From assembly GCF_000186465.1 (NCBI RefSeq), contig NZ_GL636091.1:489020-553019 (forward strand): a stretch of DNA of 64,000 bases, given 5' to 3'. The stretch comes from Streptococcus australis ATCC 700641. Lineage in GTDB: Bacteria; Bacillota; Bacilli; Lactobacillales; Streptococcaceae. The notes below the pieces were generated by a model. It did not search any database. It was not told the DNA's origin and was given only the letters and a program-made list of their open reading frames with translations. Positions 9,759 through 16,875 of this stretch are shown piece after piece (position 1 is the first letter of the stretch; the number at the start of each line of letters is the position of its first letter). The position numbers and the translations under genes were made by a program.

Positions 9759-10736
9759 ATGAAATCAGTTTGTGCATTAGTAGTAACCTACAATCGTTCA
9801 AAATATCTTCAAAAGGCAATAGAAGGTATTTTAAACCAACAACAAAAAGTTTCTGGGATATTAATTTTTAATAACCATGCTACAGATAATACGGAAGAGA
9901 CACTTATTGATTTAGGCTACATTGACGTAAAAGGAAATGAAATAGTAGAAAATCAACTGTATGAAACTAAAAAGGATGGAAGGCGCTTTTATTATTATCA
10001 TAATCATGAAAATCTTGGAGGTGCTGGTGGATTTGCTAATGGCATTAAGTTAATCTCTAAACTTGACTACGATTATGTTTGGATCATGGATGATGATGTT
10101 TATCCAGAACCTGATTGCTTGGGTAAAATTATGGAACAAATGTTTTTACAAAATGTTCATGTGGGTATTCCGAATCGAACAGATGAGAATTTTGACGATC
10201 GTGCTATTACGAATTTTGATTTTGACGATCACCATAAATTTTGGACGGAGTTGAGAAAGACGGTAACATATGGACCGTTCAATGAAGATGCGATAAAAGT
10301 TGTTGATATGCCATTTGAAGGTCCTGTTATTGAAATGTCATTGCTTCGAAAAGTTGGTATTCCTGACAGTGGTTTTTTCATTGAGTATGATGATTCAGAT
10401 TTTGCACAACGCCTTCAACAGTATTCAGAAATTGTGTTTGCTACTAAAGCACAATTACATCGTCAACTTGCAGTGAAGGTGGATCCGAGAGCTGTTAAGC
10501 AGGAAGAACCTTACAATTGGAGAAACTATTATAAAATTCGAAACAATATTATTTTTGACAAGCGTTATGGAAAAAATTGGAAAGTTCGTCAGTTAAGCCC
10601 ACTGATACTAATTGCTCATCATCTTGTGCTTGCTATTCGCCATCGACATTTAAAACAGAACGTTCCGATTATTTGGAAAGGTTTTTGGGATGGTATTTTT
10701 CAACGTATGGGTAAACGAGTAGATCCTAATTATTAA
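9759..10736 (+). CDS. GT2 glycosyltransferase, GlfT-like (candidate galactofuranosyltransferase)
   Basis: A 325-residue GT-A enzyme. The N-terminus reads CALVVTYNRSKYLQKAIEGI and the metal-binding acidic motif WIMDDDVYPEPD is at about residues 107-118. GlfT1/GlfT2-like enzymes share NLGGAGGFANGI and the tandem Asp motif, and a glf gene lies in the same locus. I therefore infer a galactofuranosyltransferase. A general GT2 with another donor remains possible. It is AT-rich like its neighbours and lies 15 bases after the Stealth gene. Confidence 0.8.
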   Translation: MKSVCALVVTYNRSKYLQKAIEGILNQQQKVSGILIFNNHATDNTEETLIDLGYIDVKGNEIVENQLYETKKDGRRFYYYHNHENLGGAGGFANGIKLISKLDYDYVWIMDDDVYPEPDCLGKIMEQMFLQNVHVGIPNRTDENFDDRAITNFDFDDHHKFWTELRKTVTYGPFNEDAIKVVDMPFEGPVIEMSLLRKVGIPDSGFFIEYDDSDFAQRLQQYSEIVFATKAQLHRQLAVKVDPRAVKQEEPYNWRNYYKIRNNIIFDKRYGKNWKVRQLSPLILIAHHLVLAIRHRHLKQNVPIIWKGFWDGIFQRMGKRVDPNY

Positions 10737-10749
10737 TAAGGAGTAAAAA

Positions 10750-11778
10750 ATGTCTGAACTACTGTTGAGCTTTATCATGCCAACTTTTAACTCTTCAGAA
10801 TACTTGGCAAAAACGATGGATAGTCTAATTGCTTCAATTGGTCAACACAGTAGTTCTGTGGAAATAATCTGTGTTGATGATGGTTCAACTGATAGTACTG
10901 TTGCTATATTGGAAGAATATAAATCTGTTTTTGATAATTTGATTATTATACGAAATAACCATGGTGGTGTAAGTCAAGCTAGAAACACAGCATTAGATGT
11001 GGTATCTGGGACATTTATCAGCTTTGTTGATAGTGATGATCTTTTCGAAGAGAATTTTTTAGATATTTTTTTAAGTATAGAGGAAAATTTTGATATCTTA
11101 TTTACAGATGTTAAATATTTGGATAAAAATCTATATATACCAGGAATTTCTTTTGAAAAGAAAATCAATGTTTTTAAAAATTCGTTACGAATTGGTGAAT
11201 ATGGCATTGAACCTGGAGTAGCAGGAAAGTTCTTTAGAACAGAGGTAGTTAATAAAAATAGGATAAGATTCAATACAGAGTTATCTGTAAGTGAAGATGT
11301 GCTATTTAATTTTAACTTTATTACTTATGCAGATAATGTACTACTTAGTTCAGAAAAATTTTATACTGTAACAGGTACGCATAGTTTAATGTTCTATAAC
11401 GAAAAAAATCTAGCTGGTCAAGTAGAATTTGTGAATCAGGTAAGAAAAATATTATCTATCTATCCTGATAATTCTGATAAACAATTACTAGAGGATAAGT
11501 TCATCATAAATGCAATGACTATTTTTATTGATCGTTACTTTGGACCACTTTGGTTAAATGGAACCTACTCTTTAAATAAAGCGTCAAAATTGATGAAAAC
11601 CACAATAGAAGATAATGAATTTTCAAAGGCTTTTAATAGTAGTAGACTAGATTATTCCATTGGACATCGTTATGTTGTGTTTAGAAAGTTGTTAAGATAT
11701 AAACAATACAAATTATGTTTAATTTACAATCGGATAATGGATAAAATTAAGGGATATGAGAGGTTTAGGAAAGATTGA
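10750..11778 (+). CDS. GT2 glycosyltransferase (WcaA/EpsJ-like)
   Basis: A 342-residue GT-A enzyme with SFIMPTFNSSEYLAKTMDSL at the N-terminus, CVDDGSTD at about residues 41-48 and the DXD-like SFVDSDDLFEENF at about residues 94-106. These are classic inverting GT2 signatures. It would add one of the later residues of the repeat unit; donor and linkage are not visible. Codons are strongly AT-biased. AAGGAG lies at 10738-10743. A 123-base spacer without a convincing gene follows before wzy. Confidence 0.82.
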   Translation: MSELLLSFIMPTFNSSEYLAKTMDSLIASIGQHSSSVEIICVDDGSTDSTVAILEEYKSVFDNLIIIRNNHGGVSQARNTALDVVSGTFISFVDSDDLFEENFLDIFLSIEENFDILFTDVKYLDKNLYIPGISFEKKINVFKNSLRIGEYGIEPGVAGKFFRTEVVNKNRIRFNTELSVSEDVLFNFNFITYADNVLLSSEKFYTVTGTHSLMFYNEKNLAGQVEFVNQVRKILSIYPDNSDKQLLEDKFIINAMTIFIDRYFGPLWLNGTYSLNKASKLMKTTIEDNEFSKAFNSSRLDYSIGHRYVVFRKLLRYKQYKLCLIYNRIMDKIKGYERFRKD

Positions 11779-11901
11779 TTAGTGTATTATTTCGAAATTC
11801 TTATAAATCAATATATATGACTGATCTTATTACTATTTATCTTACGTTTAAATTATTTTGGATTCCTTTAATACAAGAATCGAAAGGTATGGAAAGTACT
11901 T

Positions 11902-13068
11902 GTGAATAACAATCGTTTTATTTCAGAAAAAATCTATTTGTTTACCCTATTTGTGTGGGTTGTTGTCGCTTCATTAGTCACAACCACTTATTTTGTTCGA
12001 TTAGACGGCTTTCTATCATTTTACCGCACAGTCCTTTATTGTACTACTTTAATGCTGTTGATAAAAGAGTTTATGAACTTTTCGAAAACTATACATTATT
12101 TTAGATTTCATTGGAAACAATTATTAATAGTAATAGTATTTTTTATTGTGATGTCTATAGTTTCAAAAAATCGTGATGGAATGTTAGATATAAATGTGTT
12201 GCTTCTTGTTTTTTCTGCTAGAGATATTGATTTTAGAAAATTATTGGCTACTTTTTCTCTAGCGACATTTTCAGTACTTTGTTTGACGATTTTTGCCAGT
12301 CAACAAGGTATTATTGCCAATATGTTTATGAATGCAGACAACGGTTATCGTTTTAGTTTGGGTTTTAATTATGTATCATTTGCTTCACAAAGGTTATTTT
12401 TTGCTTTGTGTAGTTATCTGATGTTTCGTGGTAAAAAAATTTCTTACATAGAATTACTGGCCTTATTTTCGGCTACGATTTACATGTACCAACAAACTTC
12501 AACATCCAGTCCGTTTTACTTAAGCATTTTGATACTTGCATATGCATTATTTAGTATCAAAATATTTAAAAAAGGTTTTATTATTGAGAATTTTTGGATT
12601 TCACGAGTAACGAATTATGGTTTTATTCTTGCCTTAGTTGTTATCTTATATTTTTGTTTTTATTCATCTGGCAATCTTTTTCACTTAGTGGATCAATACA
12701 CCCATAATCGACTAAGGCTTAGTGTAGAAGGTTTTCAAAATTTTGGAGTCCATTTGTTTGGGCAACGAATTTCTTTTTCTACGTTAGATATATTTGGGAA
12801 CTTTACTAGTAATTATAATTTCATTGATAGCTCGTTTGTTCAGCTGTTAGTTATTGATGGTTTAATCGTCAGTGCCTTTATGTTGTTTGCTCTTACTAAA
12901 GTTATGAAATATTTTGTATCCATTCGAAAAGATATCGTACTTGCCTGTTTAGGGATTATGATTATCCATGGAATGTTTGATCCTCAGATGTTGGTTCTTC
13001 GCTACTCTCCATTAATTTTGTTTATTAGTCGATTATTTATTATGAATCCAGATAAAAAAATTGAATAA
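11902..13068 (+). CDS. wzy: oligosaccharide repeat-unit polymerase Wzy
   Basis: A 388-residue integral membrane protein with about ten hydrophobic helices and a longer extracytoplasmic loop around residues 260-320. This layout is typical of Wzy, which joins flipped repeat units on the outer face. Primary sequence is not diagnostic for Wzy, so the call rests on topology and on its place between the transferases and wzx. The start is a GTG at 11902 (gtg aat aac aat) with GGAAAG 6 bases upstream. The coding sequence is very AT-rich. Confidence 0.82.
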   Translation: MNNNRFISEKIYLFTLFVWVVVASLVTTTYFVRLDGFLSFYRTVLYCTTLMLLIKEFMNFSKTIHYFRFHWKQLLIVIVFFIVMSIVSKNRDGMLDINVLLLVFSARDIDFRKLLATFSLATFSVLCLTIFASQQGIIANMFMNADNGYRFSLGFNYVSFASQRLFFALCSYLMFRGKKISYIELLALFSATIYMYQQTSTSSPFYLSILILAYALFSIKIFKKGFIIENFWISRVTNYGFILALVVILYFCFYSSGNLFHLVDQYTHNRLRLSVEGFQNFGVHLFGQRISFSTLDIFGNFTSNYNFIDSSFVQLLVIDGLIVSAFMLFALTKVMKYFVSIRKDIVLACLGIMIIHGMFDPQMLVLRYSPLILFISRLFIMNPDKKIE

Positions 13069-13117
13069 ACTGAGTTAACTCCAGTTAAAAAGAAAGATTA
13101 AGACGAGTTACATCATT

Positions 13118-14539
13118 ATGAAAGTGTTAAAAAATTACGCCTATAATCTCTCCTACCAGTTACTGGTAATTATCTTACCGATTATCACAACACCTTATGT
13201 AACGCGGGTTTTTAGTTCAAATGACTTAGGGACTTATGGCTATTTCAACTCCATTGTCACCTACTTTATCCTTTTGGCGACCCTAGGAGTGGCTAATTAT
13301 GGAACCAAAGAGATTTCAGGACACCGGAAAGACATCCAAAAGAATTTCTGGGGGATTTATACTCTCCAGTTGGGGGCCACGATTTTATCCCTTACCCTCT
13401 ATGTTCTTTTGTGTGTAACCCTATCTTTCATGCAAAATCCTGTCGCTTATATCTTAGGACTTAGCTTGGTTTCTAAGGGACTCGACATTTCCTGGCTCTT
13501 TCAGGGGTTAGAGGATTTCCGAAAGATTACAATTCGGAATATCACGGTCAAACTGGTTGGAGTCATCTCCATCTTCTTGTTTGTCAAATCTGCCAATGAT
13601 CTTTATCTCTATGTATTCTTACTAACGATCTTTGAGCTCTTAGGTCAGCTCAGTATGTGGCTACCCGCTCGTGAATTTATTGGGAAACCCCATTTTGATT
13701 TGGCTTATGCACGGGTGCATTTAAAACCGGTCATTCTACTCTTTTTACCGCAGATTGCCATTTCCTTGTATGTCACTTTGGACCGAACCATGCTGGGGGC
13801 TCTCGCATCTAAGATGGATGTAGGGATTTACGACCAGGCCTTAAAACTCGTCAATATTTTGTTAACCTTGGTGACCTCGCTGGGGAGTGTCATGTTGCCT
13901 CGTGTATCGAGCCTCTTATCCTCGGGAGATCACAAGGTTGTTAACAAGATGCACCAAATGTCCTTTTTGATTTATAATTTAGTCATTTTTCCCATTATTG
14001 CCGGCATGCTGATTGTCAATGATGACTTTGTTCAATTCTTCCTAGGGAAGGATTTCCAGGATGCGCGTTATGCCATTGCCATCATGATTTTTAGAATGTT
14101 CTTTATCGGATGGACCAATATCATGGGGATTCAAATTCTAATCCCTCATAATAAAAACAAAGAATTTATGATTTCGACAACTGTTCCTGCCATTGTCAGT
14201 GTCGGATTGAACCTGATCTTCCTACCAAAACTGGGCTTTATTGGAGCTGCAATTGTGTCAGTGTTGACAGAATCTTTGGTATGGGGGATTCAACTCTACT
14301 TCACACGAACCTATCTTAAAGAAGTGCCGATTATGGGCTCAATGATGAAGATTGTGCTCGCTTCAGGCCTCATGTATGGTCTCTTGCTACTAGCCAAATC
14401 CATTGTCTATCTTTCACCGACTCTGAATGTCATTCTGTATGCTGGCCTAGGTGGGGTCATCTATGGAACCTTGATTTTGCTCTTTAAGGTGGTGAATGTG
14501 AAAGAGTTTAAACAAACAATAGGAAAACAATCGAAATGA
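13118..14539 (+). CDS. wzx: repeat-unit flippase Wzx (polysaccharide transport family)
   Basis: A 473-residue membrane protein with about 12-14 helices and the N-terminal pattern of MATE/PST flippases (YQLLVIILPIITTPYVTRVF). It moves the lipid-linked repeat unit across the membrane. Its base composition is less AT-rich than the genes on either side, like the regulatory genes and glf, so it may have a separate history from wzy and the acetyltransferase. Its stop overlaps the next start as ATGA (14536-14539). Confidence 0.9.
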   Translation: MKVLKNYAYNLSYQLLVIILPIITTPYVTRVFSSNDLGTYGYFNSIVTYFILLATLGVANYGTKEISGHRKDIQKNFWGIYTLQLGATILSLTLYVLLCVTLSFMQNPVAYILGLSLVSKGLDISWLFQGLEDFRKITIRNITVKLVGVISIFLFVKSANDLYLYVFLLTIFELLGQLSMWLPAREFIGKPHFDLAYARVHLKPVILLFLPQIAISLYVTLDRTMLGALASKMDVGIYDQALKLVNILLTLVTSLGSVMLPRVSSLLSSGDHKVVNKMHQMSFLIYNLVIFPIIAGMLIVNDDFVQFFLGKDFQDARYAIAIMIFRMFFIGWTNIMGIQILIPHNKNKEFMISTTVPAIVSVGLNLIFLPKLGFIGAAIVSVLTESLVWGIQLYFTRTYLKEVPIMGSMMKIVLASGLMYGLLLLAKSIVYLSPTLNVILYAGLGGVIYGTLILLFKVVNVKEFKQTIGKQSK

Positions 14540-15535
14540 AGAAAATACGGAATATAAACCTAGATTTCCTTAAAATCATGGCTTGTATAGGAGTTGTATT
14601 ACTCCATACTACAATATCAGGATTTAAAGAAACTAGATCTTGGAATTATTTGACATATTTATATTACTTAGGTACCTATTCAATTCCTCTATTTTTTATG
14701 GTAAATGGCTATTTACTATTGGGAAGGAATAAGATTAGCTATTCATACATCCTGCAGAAAGTAAAATGGATTTTTATAACCGTATCAATTTGGTCTTTAA
14801 TAATTTGGATATATAAGAGAGATTTTTCCGAAAATCCTATAAGAATAATTTTGGACTCTTTGATACAAAAAGGTTATTTTTTTCAATTTTGGTTTTTTGG
14901 TGCTCTAATAATTATTTACTTGTGTTTACCTATTTTGAAAAAGTTTCTAAATTCAATAAATAGATATTTACTTATTTTAACTCTCCTAGTAATTATTGGT
15001 TTGATGTTTGAACTGACAAATTATTTGCTTCAAAAGCCAGTGCAATTTTATGTTATACAGACATTTAGATTATGGACTTGGTTTTTCTATTATATTTTAG
15101 GTGGTTTTCTCGCTCAATTCAACTTGGATATTCTTAAAAAAATGTTTTAAGAGTTGGATGAAAGTAATCACCGTAGTTTTACTATTTGCTTCACCGTTAA
15201 TCTTGTTTGTGATAGCGAAGGATATTCATCATAATCTTTTTGCTGAATATTTTTACGATAGTATTCTTGTGAAAGCTGTAAGTTTAGGAACTTTTTTGAC
15301 GGTACTCACGTTTGATTTAAATACAGATAAAAACAGATGGATTATCAATCTTTCTAATCAAACAATGGGAGTTTTTGTTATACATACATATATTATGAAG
15401 GTGTGGGAGAAACTAGTGGGATTCAGTTTTGCAGGAGCCCATTTCCTTTTTGCCATCTTCACATTAAGCATTAGTTTCATTGTGGTTGGAATATTGTTGA
15501 AAATCCCTTATTTCAATCGAATTGTTAAATTATAA
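14536..15535 (+). pseudogene. acyltransferase family 3 (O-acetyltransferase), frameshifted in an A7 run
   Basis: An integral membrane acyltransferase-3 protein, the type that O-acetylates surface polysaccharides from acetyl-CoA. The N-terminus NLDFLKIMACIGVVLLHT (with the conserved His) and about ten helices are typical. The first frame stops at 15150 after 204 residues. The remainder, through NQTMGVFVIHTY and the last helices, continues in the +1 frame to 15535. The switch coincides with seven A residues at 15136-15142. With six As the reading would be one protein of 332 residues, the normal family length (ILKKCFKSW across the join). This is a likely slippage mutation and a plausible on/off switch of O-acetylation; a sequencing error cannot be excluded. 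It is AT-rich, with its start overlapping wzx. Confidence 0.85.
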
Positions 15536-15548
15536 ATAGGAGCTCAAA

Positions 15549-16646
15549 ATGTACGATTATCTGATTGTTGGTGCTGGTTTATCGGGAGCAATTTTTGCTC
15601 ATGAGGCGACCAAGCGTGGCAAAAAAGTAAAAGTGATTGACAAACGTGATCACATCGGTGGAAATATCTACTGTGAAAATGTTGAAGACATCAATGTCCA
15701 CAAGTATGGTGCCCACATTTTCCATACTTCTAACAAAAAAGTGTGGGACTATGTGAACCAGTTCGCTAAATTCAATAACTATATCAACTCACCAGTGGCT
15801 AACTACAAGGGCAGCCTCTACAATCTTCCTTTCAACATGAACACCTTCTACGCTATGTGGGGAACTAAGACACCACAAGAAGTCAAGGATAAGATTGCTG
15901 AGCAAACAGTTGATATGAAGGATGTTGAACCTAAAAACCTGGAAGAGCAAGCCATCAAGTTGATTGGTCCAGATATCTATGAAAAGTTGATTAAGGGTTA
16001 CACCGAAAAACAATGGGGACGCTCTGCTACAGATCTTCCACCATTTATCATCAAACGCCTTCCAGTTCGATTGACTTTTGATAATAACTACTTTAATGAC
16101 CGTTACCAAGGAATTCCAATCGGTGGCTACAATGTCATTATTGAAAATATGCTTGGAGATGTAGAAGTAGAGCTTGGAGTTGACTTCTTTGCCAATCGTG
16201 AAGAGCTGGAAAGCTCAGCGGAAAAAGTGGTCTTCACAGGGATGATTGACCAGTATTTTGACTACAAACATGGGGAGTTGGAATATCGTAGCCTGCGATT
16301 TGAACACGAAATCTTGGATGAGGAAAACTATCAAGGCAATGCTGTGGTCAACTATACCGAGCGTGAGATTCCTTATACTCGGATTATCGAGCACAAGCAT
16401 TTCGAGTACGGTATTCAACCGAAGACAGTCATCACCCGTGAATACCCAGCTGACTGGAAACGTGGAGATGAGCCCTACTATCCAATCAACGATGAAAAGA
16501 ACAACGCCATGTTTGCTAAGTACCAAGAAGAAGCCTCTAAAAATGACAAGGTCATCTTCTGTGGACGTTTAGCAGACTATAAATACTACGATATGCACGT
16601 GGTTATTGAGCGTGCTCTAGAAGTCGTAGCAAATGAGTTTGATTGA
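15549..16646 (+). CDS. glf: UDP-galactopyranose mutase
   Basis: A 365-residue FAD enzyme converting UDP-galactopyranose to UDP-galactofuranose. It has the N-terminal dinucleotide fold YDYLIVGAGLSGAIFAHEA, then RDHIGGNIY, GAHIFHTSN and YTEKQWG, and the conserved Arg/Tyr-rich C-terminal half (VITREYPADW, ADYKYYDM). It supplies UDP-Galf to the locus, which implies Galf in the polysaccharide. AGGAG lies at 15538-15542. It closes the operon, and a weak terminator-like hairpin follows at 16745. Confidence 0.96.
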   Translation: MYDYLIVGAGLSGAIFAHEATKRGKKVKVIDKRDHIGGNIYCENVEDINVHKYGAHIFHTSNKKVWDYVNQFAKFNNYINSPVANYKGSLYNLPFNMNTFYAMWGTKTPQEVKDKIAEQTVDMKDVEPKNLEEQAIKLIGPDIYEKLIKGYTEKQWGRSATDLPPFIIKRLPVRLTFDNNYFNDRYQGIPIGGYNVIIENMLGDVEVELGVDFFANREELESSAEKVVFTGMIDQYFDYKHGELEYRSLRFEHEILDEENYQGNAVVNYTEREIPYTRIIEHKHFEYGIQPKTVITREYPADWKRGDEPYYPINDEKNNAMFAKYQEEASKNDKVIFCGRLADYKYYDMHVVIERALEVVANEFD

Positions 16647-16744
16647 AAGAAACAGTGATTCATGAAGTATTTGCTAAAAGAAGAGTTTTTAAAAGATTCG
16701 TAATGGAAGTTATTTAACAAATGCATTGAATAAAATTATAAAAT

Positions 16745-16771
16745 AGAAGCCTTTCAGTGGTTTCTTTTTTT
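16745..16771 (+). terminator. probable terminator of the polysaccharide operon
   Basis: AGAAGCC (16745-16751) pairs with GGTTTCT (16759-16765) through one G-T wobble and is followed by a run of Ts. It lies 98 bases after the glf stop. Confidence 0.55.
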
Positions 16772-16832
16772 CTACTCATTATCACTAATTTTAAAAATTC
16801 ACCTCATAAAACTTTTCCTGGAGGATTTGGTA

Positions 16833-16841
16833 TGGTAGAAT
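16833..16841 (+). promoter_or_regulatory. extended -10 promoter of the CHAP protein gene
   Basis: TGGTAGAAT (16833-16841) is an extended -10. No strong -35 is visible. AAAGGA at 16864-16869 is the ribosome site and selects the ATG at 16876 over the one at 16870. Confidence 0.5.
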
Positions 16842-16875
16842 AGGGAGAGTATAAAAAATCACTAAAGGAATGGAA

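Noticed and set aside
11817..11909. Short frame (30 codons) between the second GT2 gene and wzy
   Set aside because: No ribosome site and no homology visible; AT-rich spacer DNA gives such frames by chance.
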